From Rhodanobacter sp. DHB23 (lineage in GTDB: Bacteria > Pseudomonadota > Gammaproteobacteria > Xanthomonadales > Rhodanobacteraceae): a stretch of DNA of 64,000 nucleotides. How positions within the stretch are numbered: position 1 is the first letter of the stretch; each line of letters begins with the position of its first letter. The translations under genes were made by a program, and so were the position numbers. The notes beneath the pieces were generated by a model. The model was given only the letters and a program-made list of their open reading frames with translations. It ran no database searches and was not told where the DNA came from. Positions 52,278-61,428 of this stretch are shown here, in pieces. The stretch covers positions 144,535 to 208,534 of the forward strand of contig NZ_JACYXK010000024.1 in NCBI RefSeq assembly GCF_014842975.1, in the 5' to 3' direction.

Positions 52278-53234
52278 TCAATGCCCCTGTGCGCCAGCCT
52301 GCGCATTGCCGCCGGCCTGTGCCGAGGCGGAGACGCCGCTGCCGCCGAGCGAACCGCCGGCGCTGGCCTGGCCGTTGGCGCCCGTCGTGCTGTTCGTATC
52401 GGAAGCGGAGGTGGCATTGGCGCTGGTATTGCCGCTGGCGGTACCGGTGCCCGATGCATTGGCGGTCGGGCTGGTGTTGCCGACGGCATTGGCGGTCTGC
52501 GACGACGAAGCCGATCCGTTGCCCGCGGCCTGCGTGCCGGAAGCCGCCGCCTGCGTCACGCCGCCAGCGACTTGCGAGCCCAGCCCGCGGGCCGAGGACA
52601 CGCCGTTGCTGGCAGCCTGCCGGGCCGCGCCGATGCCCGATTGGGCGGCGTCCTCGGCCTGCGTGCCGGCATTGCCGGCTGCGTCCCGTGCGCCATCCAC
52701 CGCATTCGTGGCGCCCTGTCTGGCCGTGGAAACGGCCGGACGCGCCTGGCTGGCGGTGGCGCTTGCGGCATTGCTCACGCCGTTGTCCACGCCGGAACCA
52801 GCGATGCTGCCGGAGGCGGACGTCCCCAGCCCGGCGGTGCCGTTCAGCGCGGCCTGGCCTGCATTGGCGCCGGCGCTGCCGGCGAGCTGGCCGGCGCCGC
52901 TGGCGGTCGCCTGGCCGCCCGACTGGCTGGCGGTCTGCTTCACTGCACTGGTCGCCGTCGAGGCGGTCGACGCAGCGCGCCGGCGCAGGTGCTCGGCGCG
53001 CATTTCCGCCGAGCTCGGGTCGATGTCGGGCATGCCGAAGTTGCCCGTCCCTTGCGCCGAGCCGCTGAGCTGGCCGTTCAACTGGCCCATCGTCCCGCGG
53101 AGTTGGCCGGCTGCTCCGCCGAGCAGGCCGCCACCCAGGTGCTGGGCATGGGCGTTGCCCATCGAGGCCAGGGCAAGCGCGCCGGTGCACAGGGCGATGC
53201 CGAGGGTCTTGTTGCCGAAGGTCGTGTTGCGCAT
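52278..53234 (-). CDS. Exported Ala/Gly/Ser-rich low-complexity protein
   Basis: 318-residue protein with a signal peptide (1 to about 30, ending GNAHA). After a short part with GGGLLGGAAGQLRG and FGMPDIDPSSAEMRAEHLRRRA, the rest is almost entirely Ala, Gly, Ser, Thr, Asn and Gln with loose repeats (such as SGNTSANATSAS). No enzyme family is recognisable; it is probably a disordered secreted or surface protein. It lies downstream of a subtilisin-like protease gene on the same strand (106-bp gap), and its mature chain has almost no protease-resistant structure, so a functional link is possible. Confidence 0.75.
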   Translation of the reverse strand: MRNTTFGNKTLGIALCTGALALASMGNAHAQHLGGGLLGGAAGQLRGTMGQLNGQLSGSAQGTGNFGMPDIDPSSAEMRAEHLRRRAASTASTATSAVKQTASQSGGQATASGAGQLAGSAGANAGQAALNGTAGLGTSASGSIAGSGVDNGVSNAASATASQARPAVSTARQGATNAVDGARDAAGNAGTQAEDAAQSGIGAARQAASNGVSSARGLGSQVAGGVTQAAASGTQAAGNGSASSSQTANAVGNTSPTANASGTGTASGNTSANATSASDTNSTTGANGQASAGGSLGGSGVSASAQAGGNAQAGAQGH

Positions 53235-53340
53235 GGTGGAGCCTCCTGCCGGCGGCGAATCCGCGGCTTCCAGAGGCCATTACGAGTGCCGCCGGAACAT
53301 CCTTCCATGCTGCCGGGACGTGGTTGTTCCGCGTTCAGCT

Positions 53341-54591
53341 TCAGGGCAGGAGCAGGCCGTGGCCGCAGCGCGAGCCGTCGCCCCTGGCATCGAGCGCGCG
53401 GGCTTCGCCGATCAGGCTCTGCACTACCTGGGCCGCGGCACCGGGTTGGGGAGCGTCCAGCACATGGGCGGCCTTGCGCGCCACGATGGGTGCTGCGAAC
53501 GAGGTGCCACGCAGCATGTCGCGGCCACTGCCGACCACGCCCAGTGCACAGAAAGCCACCTGCCTGCCGCTGGCGGACTCGGGCAGCACGCGGCCGTGCG
53601 CGTCGACGGCGCCGACGCCGATTACGCCGGGGTAGGCCGCCGGGAACAACGGCGGCGCGGCGGGGCCGTCGTTGCCGGCGGCACTGACCAGCACGTGGCC
53701 ACGCGCGATCATCGCCTGCACCGCGCGCGCGAGCACCGGGTTGTCGGGTCCGACCAGGCTGATGTTGACCACCGTCACGCGCTCGCGGTCCATCCAGGCG
53801 AGCGCGTCCACCAGCCGCGAGGTGGCGCCGCCGACCTCGTCGCCGCACCACAGGTCGGCGGCATGCAGGGTGTCCGTGTCGCCGGCGACGAGGCGCGCGG
53901 CGACGGCCGTGCCATGCCGCGACGCGGCCGGCGTGCTGCAGCCATGCGCCTCGATGTGCGCGTGCGCCAGCGCGGGATCGGCCGGATCGATGCCGCCGTC
54001 GATCATCCCGACGTCGCGCGCCGGCGCGGCTGGCAAGGACGAAGAAGCGCTTGCGGCGGGCACCGTGTCGCTGCCGCCCGCGGGGAGGTAGAGATGCTGG
54101 TAGGCGAGCGTGGCATCCGGCGCGGCCCGTTGCAGCATGCGCATGGCCTTGCGCGTGCTGCGTCCACGGGTGTCGTGCAGCACCGCGAGGTCCAGCCCTA
54201 GCATCGCATCCGTCGAGGCCTGGCGATCCACGGTGAAGCCCTGCGCCTGCACCGCATCGAGCTGGGCGTCCGACATGCCCATGGCGAGGAATTCGCCGCG
54301 CAGGATCGGTGCCCCCGCGGGATCCACGGTGACGCGTTGGGGTTCCTTGCGCAGCAGCGCATCGACCTGCACCTTCAGGCCGAGGGCCAGCGGCCGTCGC
54401 AGCAGGTCATCGACATCCTGCAGGCCCACGCCGGGCAAGGCAGTGGTCGGGGGGGCGGTTGGAAGCGGCAGGTTCGGCAGTCGCTGCTGCAGCGGCCCCA
54501 GCAGTTGCGCCTGCGCAGGGGCGCTGCCGCCCAGTGCGAGCGCGATGGCCAGCAGCGGAATGGACAGCGCGCAGGCACGACGCAAGGGCAT
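53341..54591 (-). CDS. S8-family (subtilisin-like) serine peptidase
   Basis: 416-residue exported protease. Signal peptide (1 to about 28, ending PAQAQ), then an N-terminal pro-like region (30-190) rich in Pro and Leu. The triad is complete: Asp198 in VGMIDGGID, His226 in SRHGTAVAARL, Ser364 in RGTSFAAPIV; oxyanion Asn307 is in SAAGNDGP. Four cysteines could form disulfides. No C-terminal anchor or prepropeptidase domain is seen. It is divergent from an ECF sigma/anti-sigma pair with a 120-bp spacer, a layout that suggests control by that sigma factor. Confidence 0.92.
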   Translation of the reverse strand: MPLRRACALSIPLLAIALALGGSAPAQAQLLGPLQQRLPNLPLPTAPPTTALPGVGLQDVDDLLRRPLALGLKVQVDALLRKEPQRVTVDPAGAPILRGEFLAMGMSDAQLDAVQAQGFTVDRQASTDAMLGLDLAVLHDTRGRSTRKAMRMLQRAAPDATLAYQHLYLPAGGSDTVPAASASSSLPAAPARDVGMIDGGIDPADPALAHAHIEAHGCSTPAASRHGTAVAARLVAGDTDTLHAADLWCGDEVGGATSRLVDALAWMDRERVTVVNISLVGPDNPVLARAVQAMIARGHVLVSAAGNDGPAAPPLFPAAYPGVIGVGAVDAHGRVLPESASGRQVAFCALGVVGSGRDMLRGTSFAAPIVARKAAHVLDAPQPGAAAQVVQSLIGEARALDARGDGSRCGHGLLLP

Positions 54592-54712
54592 TGCCGGACA
54601 CCTCGGGAACGACGGGGGCGGATGCTAGCATGCGTCTTCTTTACGCCCTCGAACCGCCCCGATGCGCGCGAGGGAAGGAATCCACCCCGCCAGACGTAGT
54701 GGAAGGTGATGC

Positions 54713-55204
54713 GTGCATTCGAGCGATGCCGTGCGCGAAGGGCTGATTGCATTGCTGCCGCGGCTGCGACGACTGGCGCGGGCGCTGGCGGGGCAGGTGG
54801 CCGATGCCGACGACCTGGTGCAGGTGGTGCTGGAGCGTGCGCTGGCGCGGTCCGCGCAATGGCGACCGGATGCCGCGCTGGACAAGTGGGTGTTCGCGAT
54901 TGCGCGCAACGCCTGGCGGGACGAGTTGCGTGCGCGCGGCAGGGAGCAGCATCTGTTCGCGCCGGAGGAAGCTGGCGGCATGGTGGCCGATGGCAGCGAG
55001 GCGCGGCACGCACAGCAGATGGAACTGGCGCAGGCGCTGGCGATGCTGCCGCCGGACCATCGCGAAGTGGTGGCGCTGGTGCTGGTCGAGGGCTTGTCCT
55101 ACGACGAGGCCGCGGTCTTGCTGGAGGTGCCGGTGGGCACCGTCACCAGCCGCCTGGCCCGTGCCCGCGCCACCTTGCAGGCCCATCTCGGGAACGACGC
55201 ATGA
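54713..55204 (+). CDS. ECF-type RNA polymerase sigma factor
   Basis: 163-residue sigma-70-family protein with only regions 2 and 4. Region 2 includes QVADADDLVQVVLERAL and WVFAIARNAWRDELR; region 4 has LPPDHREVVALVLVEGLSYDEAA and the recognition helix VPVGTVTSRLARARATL. Start is GTG (54713), with GGAAGG 6 nt upstream. The stop overlaps the start of the putative anti-sigma gene (ATGA). The divergent S8 protease is a likely target. The inducing signal is not known. Confidence 0.92.
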   Translation: MHSSDAVREGLIALLPRLRRLARALAGQVADADDLVQVVLERALARSAQWRPDAALDKWVFAIARNAWRDELRARGREQHLFAPEEAGGMVADGSEARHAQQMELAQALAMLPPDHREVVALVLVEGLSYDEAAVLLEVPVGTVTSRLARARATLQAHLGNDA

Positions 55205-55947
55205 CAGCGATAGACGACGACATCCTGCAGGCTTACGTGGACGGCGCGCTCGATGCGGTGGATGCCGCGCGCGTCGATGCGGCGCTGGCGCAGGACGAGG
55301 CGCTGGCCCGCCGCGTGCGGCAGCTGCGTGCGCTGGATGCGCGACTGCGCGCTGCGTTCGATCCGGTGCTGGACGAGCCGGTGCCCGAACGCCTGTCCGC
55401 CCTGCTGCAGCCGGCGACCGCGCCGGTCGTGCCGTTCACCGTGCTGGAGGGCGGGCGCGGCGCGGGTGCCGTCCGTCGCCGCGCGCCGCGCCGTTGGCTG
55501 CTGCCGGGCGCCGCGCTGGCGGCATCGGTGACCCTGCTCGCCGCAGGCCTGTGGTGGTGGCAGTCCGGCGGCGGATGGGTACGCACACAGGGCGGCCGGC
55601 AGTTCGCGGCAGGGGCGCTCACCCATGCGCTCGACAACGAACTGGCGAGCGAGCCGGATGCGCATGCGGCGGTCGCGATCGGCCTCAGCTTCCGCGGCAA
55701 GGACGGACAGGTCTGCCGCAGCTTCACCGTCCGCACGCCGCCGGCGCGTGCCGGGCTGGCCTGCCACACGCCGGCGGGCTGGGAGTTGCCCGTGCTGGGT
55801 CCGGCGGTTCCCTCCGAAGGCGGTGAGCTGCGCCAGGCCGCGAGCGACCTGCCGCCCGCCGTGCAGGCGGCGATCGATGCCCGCCTGGGCGGCGAGGTCT
55901 TCGACGCGCAGCAGGAACGGGCGGCACGCGCGGCGGGGTGGCGCTGA
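55201..55947 (+). CDS. Membrane-bound anti-sigma factor
   Basis: 248-residue protein with the layout of anti-sigma factors: a cytoplasmic N-terminal helical domain (1-60, DDDILQAYVDGALDAVDAAR, a ZAS-like start without the zinc motif HxxxC), one membrane segment (about 98-118, LPGAALAASVTLLAAGLWWW) and a periplasmic C-terminal domain of about 125 residues with two cysteines (QVCRSF and LACHTP). It overlaps the sigma gene by 4 bp. It should hold the sigma factor at the membrane until a periplasmic signal arrives. Confidence 0.85.
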   Translation: MTAIDDDILQAYVDGALDAVDAARVDAALAQDEALARRVRQLRALDARLRAAFDPVLDEPVPERLSALLQPATAPVVPFTVLEGGRGAGAVRRRAPRRWLLPGAALAASVTLLAAGLWWWQSGGGWVRTQGGRQFAAGALTHALDNELASEPDAHAAVAIGLSFRGKDGQVCRSFTVRTPPARAGLACHTPAGWELPVLGPAVPSEGGELRQAASDLPPAVQAAIDARLGGEVFDAQQERAARAAGWR

Positions 55948-55990
55948 AGCAGCGGGCATCGTGGCGCGGCCTAGGGAGACTCCGATTTTG

Positions 55991-56165
55991 CTCGTCATCC
56001 CAGCGGAAGCTGGACAAGCGCATGGCGCGCAGAACGCCCGCAGGGCGGCCCCGAAGGGGCGAGCCCAGCGAGTCATCCAGTGCTCGTGTTTCCTTGAGAG
56101 CTAAAGGCACTGGATGACCAGCTTCGCTGTTGTGAAGCGCCTCCGGCTTCCGCCGGAATGACGAG
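55991..56165. repeat. Nested palindromic intergenic repeat
   Basis: Outer arms CTCGTCATCCCAGCGGAAGC (55991) and GCTTCCGCCGGAATGACGAG (ending 56165) are inverted copies with a few changes. Inside is a perfect 12-bp inverted pair, GTCATCCAGTGC (56072-56083) and GCACTGGATGAC (56107-56118), 23 bp apart. The CGTCATTCC-GCGGAAGC type is a widespread intergenic repeat family in proteobacteria. It separates the anti-sigma gene from a convergent small gene. Confidence 0.75.
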
Positions 56166-56176
56166 CAGAAAACCGG

Positions 56177-56410
56177 TTATTCAGACCTTCCCTGGCGTTC
56201 CTTCGCGAAGTTGGCCGTGCGCATGCAGGCATCGAACGCGACGTTGCGCAGGCCGATGCCGGTGCTGTCGATGGCATACGCCGGAGCAACGGTGGCGTGC
56301 ACGCGGCAATTGCGCTCGGCATGCAGGCGCTGCACGCTGCGGTCGATGGGCGGCAGGGTGCAGGCGGCCAGGCCAAGGCCGGCCAGGCCGACAAGCGTCA
56401 GCTTCAGCAT
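56177..56410 (-). CDS. Small putative lipoprotein
   Basis: 77-residue protein with a lipoprotein signal: MLKLTLVGLAGLGLAAC, lipobox LAAC with the cysteine at residue 17. The mature part has two cysteines (ERNCRVHA and DACMRTANF) at a spacing that could form a disulfide. I recognise no family. The ATG has a GGAGAACCC site. It may be made together with nothing else; the LytTR regulator follows on the same strand upstream at 57 kb but is separated by about 60 bp and reads toward it. Confidence 0.65.
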   Translation of the reverse strand: MLKLTLVGLAGLGLAACTLPPIDRSVQRLHAERNCRVHATVAPAYAIDSTGIGLRNVAFDACMRTANFAKERQGRSE

Positions 56411-56474
56411 GATGGGTTCTCCCGGAGGCTAGGGTGCCGGCGTGGTCCGCACATGGCGAACCGCGCGGGCTGGC

Positions 56475-57242
56475 TCACATGTTGCGGAACAGCGCCATGA
56501 AGGGTTGGCTCACGGTGAGGGTCTCGGGGCGCTGCCTGAGGCGCACGGTGCCCTTGCCGCTGTCGTCGCGCACGATCGAGGCGATCGCTTTCAGGTTGAC
56601 GATGGTGGAGCGGTGGATCTGCTTGAACACGGCGGGGTCGAGCTGCTCCAGCAGTTCGCGGATCGGTTTGCGCAGCAGCGCCTCGCCGTCGGCGGTCATC
56701 GCCACGGTGTACTTGTGGTCGGCGCGGAAGTAGGCGACGTCGTCCACCATGATCAGCCGCGTCTCGCGGCCGGTACCGGCGGTGATCCAGGTGAGCGGTG
56801 CGGCGCCGGTCTGCGCGGCGCCTTGCGCCAGTTCGCGCAACAGCAGGGCGAGGTCGCCGCGTGCGGCCTGGCCGGCGGCGGCGCGGCGCTTCAGGCGTTC
56901 GACCGTGGCGGCGAGCCGCTCGATGGTGACGGGCTTGAGCAGGTAGTCGATCGCACCGCGCTCGAAGGCGTCGACGGCGTACTGGTCGTAGGCGGTGGTG
57001 AACACCACCTGCGTGGCGGGGCTGGCTTCGGCGGCGGCAGCAGCCACCTCAAGGCCGCTGAGGCCGGGCATGCGGATGTCGAGGAAGGCCACGTCCGGCT
57101 GCTGCGCGGCGATGGCGTCCAGCGCGTCGGCGCCGTTTTCGCATTCGGCGATCACGTCCAGTTCCGGCCAAGCCTCGCCGAGCAGGCGGCTCAGCGCCTC
57201 GCGCAGCAGCGGTTCGTCCTCGGCGATCACGGCGCGGGTCAT
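56475..57242 (-). CDS. LytTR-family response regulator
   Basis: 255-residue regulator of the AlgR/LytR type. The receiver has AEDEPLLREAL (acidic pair at 8-9), phospho-acceptor Asp55 in VAFLDIRMPG and DYLLKPVTIERLA; the C-terminal LytTR DNA-binding domain (about 150-255) has YFRADHKYTVAMTADGEALL and FKQIHRSTIVNLKAIASI. The start overlaps the stop of the upstream histidine kinase by 4 bp, so they form one two-component system. Target genes are unknown; the divergent M1 aminopeptidase is a candidate. Confidence 0.93.
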   Translation of the reverse strand: MTRAVIAEDEPLLREALSRLLGEAWPELDVIAECENGADALDAIAAQQPDVAFLDIRMPGLSGLEVAAAAAEASPATQVVFTTAYDQYAVDAFERGAIDYLLKPVTIERLAATVERLKRRAAAGQAARGDLALLLRELAQGAAQTGAAPLTWITAGTGRETRLIMVDDVAYFRADHKYTVAMTADGEALLRKPIRELLEQLDPAVFKQIHRSTIVNLKAIASIVRDDSGKGTVRLRQRPETLTVSQPFMALFRNM

Positions 57243-58480
57243 GGCTGCGATTCCGTTGGGATCGTCGCCGCCTGTTGCACCGGCACGGTGAGCGTGGCGG
57301 CGACGCCGTCGGGCACGTTGGCCAGCACCGCCAGCGAGGCGCGCGGCCCGTACACGAGTTGCAGCCGTTCGCGCACGTTCTTCAGGCCGATGCCGGTGCC
57401 GCCGCCCGCCGCGCCGAAGCCCTGGCCGTCGTCGGCCACGGTGACCGCCACGCTGCCGTTGTCGCGGCGGGCGAGGATCCACACGGTGCCGCCGCCGGGC
57501 TTGGGTTCCAGGCCGTGCTTGATCGCGTTCTCCACCAGGGTCTGCAGCATCATCGGCGGCAGCGTGACGGCGCGCAGCGCGTCGGGTACTTCGATCTTCA
57601 TCTCCAGTCGCGCGCCCATGCGGATCTTCAGGATCTCCAGGTAGGCGCGCGCGCGTTCCAGTTCCTCGCCCAGCGTGGAAAGCGTTTCCTCCGCGCTGGG
57701 CAGCGAGTGGCGCAGGTACTGGATGAGATGGCCCAGCATGCGGTCGGCCTGCGCCGGTTCGGTGCGCGTGAGGTATTGCGCGCTGGTCAGCGTGTTGTAG
57801 AGGAAATGCGGTTCCACCTGCGCGTGCAGCAGGCTGAGCCTGGCCTGCGCCAGCTCCTTGTCGGTGGCGGCCTGGGTGGCGGCCTGCTGTTCGCGGCGGC
57901 GGCGTTCGGCCACGCGGCGGGCGAGGGCGCGGGTGATCGCTTCGGCATTGACCAGGTTGGTGCCATCGTCGACGCGGAACCAGTCGGTCCACGCGCCGCT
58001 CTCCGGTTCGCACACCAGCATGACGCTGCCGATGCCGTCGCCCGGCGTCACCGTGGCGAAGATCTGGTTGCGCCGGCTGCCCAGCCAGCTGTAGGGATTG
58101 AGCCAGCCGAGCACGGCGCGGCCATACGGATTCGGGCGGCGCACCTTGGCGCGCACCTGCAGGCTGTCGCGGGCGCTTTCGACTTCCTCGGTGTGGGGCA
58201 GTTCGCGGATGGTCGCATCGAGCATGTCGAACGCCTCGCCGGCCTCGAACGGCAGCTCGATCTGCCGGCGCTGGCGGTTGCCCAGCGTGGCCAGGTCCAC
58301 GTGGCCGGCGATCAGGCGCACGCGCCGCAGGTGGGAGAACGCGCCGGTGATCACCAGGGCCAGCACCACGACGATGAGGATCTGCGGCAAGGGTTCCGTG
58401 CCGCGGAGCGGGCCGGTGTTGACCATCAGGACCACAATGAAGAACAGCGCCAGCAGCCAGGCCAGGACGAGGCGCGCCAT
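57239..58480 (-). CDS. LytS/AlgZ-type sensor histidine kinase
   Basis: 413-residue membrane kinase. Two hydrophobic segments (about residues 1-23 and 32-50) precede a domain of unknown fold (about 60-190), a coiled coil (ARRVAERRRREQQAATQAA), the His_kinase domain with HAQVEPHFLYNTLTSAQYL carrying the phospho-His, and a HATPase with LVENAIKHGLEPKPGGG and GTGIGLKNVRERL. A GTG at 58501 with GGGGA 7 nt upstream is an alternative start that adds seven residues. It overlaps the LytTR regulator gene. The frame is open far upstream by chance across the M1 peptidase gene. Confidence 0.92.
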   Translation of the reverse strand: MARLVLAWLLALFFIVVLMVNTGPLRGTEPLPQILIVVVLALVITGAFSHLRRVRLIAGHVDLATLGNRQRRQIELPFEAGEAFDMLDATIRELPHTEEVESARDSLQVRAKVRRPNPYGRAVLGWLNPYSWLGSRRNQIFATVTPGDGIGSVMLVCEPESGAWTDWFRVDDGTNLVNAEAITRALARRVAERRRREQQAATQAATDKELAQARLSLLHAQVEPHFLYNTLTSAQYLTRTEPAQADRMLGHLIQYLRHSLPSAEETLSTLGEELERARAYLEILKIRMGARLEMKIEVPDALRAVTLPPMMLQTLVENAIKHGLEPKPGGGTVWILARRDNGSVAVTVADDGQGFGAAGGGTGIGLKNVRERLQLVYGPRASLAVLANVPDGVAATLTVPVQQAATIPTESQP

Positions 58481-58720
58481 GAAGAAAAGGCCTTTGATCA
58501 CGATGTCGTCCCCGGTAATTGAGCGTCGGGAGCGAGCATAGTGGTCGATTCCGCGGATTTCGCCGGGCCTGCGACGAAGGCGGGTCCGGTCGGTGCAGAA
58601 CGGGCGGAATGCGGTGCGAAGCATGGGCGGCGGGCATGACTTCCGGCCATTCCTGCCCACCGCCGCTGGCGCCACCATGGGCGGCAATCCCTTCCCGATG
58701 TCCTCCAAGCAGAGGTTTCC

Positions 58721-61375
58721 ATGCGCAAGTCCCTGGTTTCCGCGATCGCGTTGGCGCTCGCCGTGTCCGCCGGCAGCACGCTGGCGATGCCGGCGCAGCC
58801 GGCGGCGGCCGCGTCGTCGCAGACCCCCACGCAGTTGCCGCGCAACGTGCGTCCCGTGCATTACGCCGTGGCCATCACCCCGCATGCGGAGAAGATGAAC
58901 TTCGACGGCCAGGTGACCGTGGACGTGCAGGTGCTCAAGCCCAGCACCAGCATCACGCTCAATGCCGAAGGCATGACGTTCTCGTCGGTGACGCTGGTGC
59001 CGGCCTCGGGCAAGGGCGCGGCGATGACGGCCAAGGTCGCGGTGGACGCAAAGACCCAGACCGCCACCTTCAGCTTCGACAAGCCGGTCGCGCCGGGCAG
59101 CTACAAGCTGGCGATGGACTACGTCGGCACCATCGGCACCCAGGCCAACGGCCTGTTCGCCATCGACTATCCCACCGCGTCGGGCAACAAGCGCGCGCTG
59201 TTCACGCAGTTCGAGAACTCCGACGCGCGCCGCTTCATCCCGTCGTGGGACGAGCCGAACTACAAGGCCACCTTCGACCTCAGCGTCACCGTGCCGGGCA
59301 ACGAGATGGCGGTGAGCAACATGCCGGTGGCCTCCAAGGCCGACGCCGGCAACGGCCTGCAGAAGGTGACCTTCCAGACCTCGCCGAAGATGTCCACCTA
59401 CCTGCTGTTCTTCGGGCTGGGCGAATTCGACCGCGTTACCACCACCTCGGACGGCACCGAGATCGGCGTGGTGATGCAGAAGGGCAAGGGCGCGCAGGCG
59501 GCCTTCACGCTGGATTCGGCCAAGGCCGTGCTGCACGACTACAACGACTACTTCGGCATCAAGTACCCGCTGCCCAAGCTGGACAACATCGCCGCGCCGG
59601 GCAGCAGCCAGTTCTTCTCGGCGATGGAGAACTGGGGCGCGATCTTCACCTTCGAGTACGCCATGCTGCTCGACCCGTCGTACTCCACGCAGGGCGACAA
59701 GATGGAGGTGTTCAACACCGCCGCGCACGAAATGGCGCACCAGTGGTTCGGCGACCTGGTGACCATGAACTGGTGGGACAACCTGTGGCTCAACGAAGGC
59801 TTCGCCTCGTGGATGGCCGAGCGCGAGACCGAGAAGGTGCATCCGGAATGGAACACCGTACTCGACACCGTGGGCACGCGCGAAGGCGCAATGTCGGTCG
59901 ACGCGGTGGCCACCACGCATCCCATCGTGCAGAAGATCGACACCGTGGAGCAGGCCAGCCAGGCCTTCGACACCATCACCTATTCCAAGGGCGAGGCGGT
60001 GATCCGCATGCTCGAGGCCTATGTGGGCCCGGAGAACTGGCGCCAGGGCGTGCACAATTACCTCAAGGCCCACTCCTACGGCAACACGGTGTCCGACGAC
60101 CTGTGGCATGCGGTGGACGGCGCGGCTCCCGGCAAGCACATCACCCAGGTGGCGCACGACTTCACTCTGCAGCCGGGCGTGCCGCTGATGAAAGTGGACT
60201 CGGCCATGTGCAGCAATGGCGAAACCACCATCAAGCTCACCCAGGGCGAATTCACCAAGGATCGTCCGAACAAGCAGCCGTTGCGCTGGCACGTGCCGGT
60301 GATCGCGCAGGTGGTCGGCAACCCCGCCGCCAGCACGCTGGTGGACGGTTCCGCCACGCTGAAGCTGAAGGGCTGCGGCCCGGTGCTGGTGAACGCGGGG
60401 CAGAGCGGTTACTACCGCACGCTCTACGCGCCGGCACAGCTCGCCGCGCTGAAGCAGGACTTCACCAAGCTCGCTCCAATCGACCAGCTCGGCCTGATGA
60501 GCGACACCTGGGCGGAAAGCATGGCAGGCCTCGAGCCGGTGTCGGACTTCCTCGACATGGCCAAGGCCGCGCCGGCCAATGCCGACCCGGAAATCTGGGC
60601 TGAAGTAGCCGGCAGCCTCGTGGGGCTGGACCAGTACTACCGCGGCGACCAAGCACGTCAGGATCGCTTCCGCGCCTATGCCGTGGCGCAGCTCAAGCCG
60701 GTGTTCGCGCGCGTGGGCTGGGACGCCAAGCCGGACGAGAGCACCTCGACCACGCTGCTGCGCACGCAGCTGATCGGCGCGTTGGCTCAGCTGGGCGATG
60801 CGGACATGCTCAAGGAAGTGCGCCGCCGCTATGACGCGCAGGCCAGCGATCCGAAGGCGGTGCCGGCACCGTTGCGCAAGACCATCTTCGCCATCGTGGC
60901 GCAGAACGCCGACGCGGCGACCTGGGACAAACTGCATGCCGAGGCCAAGGCCGAGCAGTCGCCGATGATCAAGGATCGCCTGTACGGCCTGCTCTCCATC
61001 GCCAAGGACAAGGCGCTGGCGCAGCGCGCGCTGGACCTCGCGCTCACCGCCGAACCGGGTGCCACCAACAGCGCAGGCATGATCGGTGGCGTGTCGCGGC
61101 AGCACCCGGAAATGGCCTACGACTTCGCCATGGCGCATCGCGCGCAGATCGACAAGCTGGTCGATTCCACCTCCAGCAGCCGCTACTACCCGATGCTGGG
61201 CGGCAGCTCGTTCGACCCGGCGATGATCGGGAAGATCAAGGCCTACGAGGCCACCATCGATCCGTCCGCGCGTCGTCCGTCCGACGCCGTGATCGTCAAC
61301 ATCCAGTACCGCATGATGGTCCGCAAGGATCGCCTGCCGGCGGTGGATGCGTGGCTGGCGAAGAACGGCGGCTGA
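58721..61375 (+). CDS. M1-family aminopeptidase, exported
   Basis: 884-residue zinc metallopeptidase that removes N-terminal residues from peptides. A signal peptide (1 to about 22, ALALAVSAGSTLAMPA) sends it to the periplasm. The substrate-anchoring motif is SAMENWGA and the zinc site HEMAHQWFGDLVT (His336, Glu337, His340) with NLWLNEGFASWM giving Glu359. The C-terminal ERAP1-like helical domain is complete. It is divergent from the LytTR system (about 240 bp between starts) and ends at a strong terminator. Confidence 0.96.
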   Translation: MRKSLVSAIALALAVSAGSTLAMPAQPAAAASSQTPTQLPRNVRPVHYAVAITPHAEKMNFDGQVTVDVQVLKPSTSITLNAEGMTFSSVTLVPASGKGAAMTAKVAVDAKTQTATFSFDKPVAPGSYKLAMDYVGTIGTQANGLFAIDYPTASGNKRALFTQFENSDARRFIPSWDEPNYKATFDLSVTVPGNEMAVSNMPVASKADAGNGLQKVTFQTSPKMSTYLLFFGLGEFDRVTTTSDGTEIGVVMQKGKGAQAAFTLDSAKAVLHDYNDYFGIKYPLPKLDNIAAPGSSQFFSAMENWGAIFTFEYAMLLDPSYSTQGDKMEVFNTAAHEMAHQWFGDLVTMNWWDNLWLNEGFASWMAERETEKVHPEWNTVLDTVGTREGAMSVDAVATTHPIVQKIDTVEQASQAFDTITYSKGEAVIRMLEAYVGPENWRQGVHNYLKAHSYGNTVSDDLWHAVDGAAPGKHITQVAHDFTLQPGVPLMKVDSAMCSNGETTIKLTQGEFTKDRPNKQPLRWHVPVIAQVVGNPAASTLVDGSATLKLKGCGPVLVNAGQSGYYRTLYAPAQLAALKQDFTKLAPIDQLGLMSDTWAESMAGLEPVSDFLDMAKAAPANADPEIWAEVAGSLVGLDQYYRGDQARQDRFRAYAVAQLKPVFARVGWDAKPDESTSTTLLRTQLIGALAQLGDADMLKEVRRRYDAQASDPKAVPAPLRKTIFAIVAQNADAATWDKLHAEAKAEQSPMIKDRLYGLLSIAKDKALAQRALDLALTAEPGATNSAGMIGGVSRQHPEMAYDFAMAHRAQIDKLVDSTSSSRYYPMLGGSSFDPAMIGKIKAYEATIDPSARRPSDAVIVNIQYRMMVRKDRLPAVDAWLAKNGG

Positions 61376-61396
61376 GCGTTTCGGCAAGCGACGCGA

Positions 61397-61428
61397 CAAG
61401 GCCCCGCATGCGGGGCCTTGTTTTTTTT
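61397..61428 (+). terminator. Terminator after the M1 aminopeptidase
   Basis: 12-bp perfect palindrome CAAGGCCCCGCA / TGCGGGGCCTTG followed by eight T. One of the clearest terminators in the window. Confidence 0.93.

Noticed and set aside
57239..61399. 1,386-residue frame on the minus strand
   Set aside because: Only the last 413 codons are the histidine kinase. The rest is antisense to the M1 aminopeptidase and is open because of high GC at third positions.
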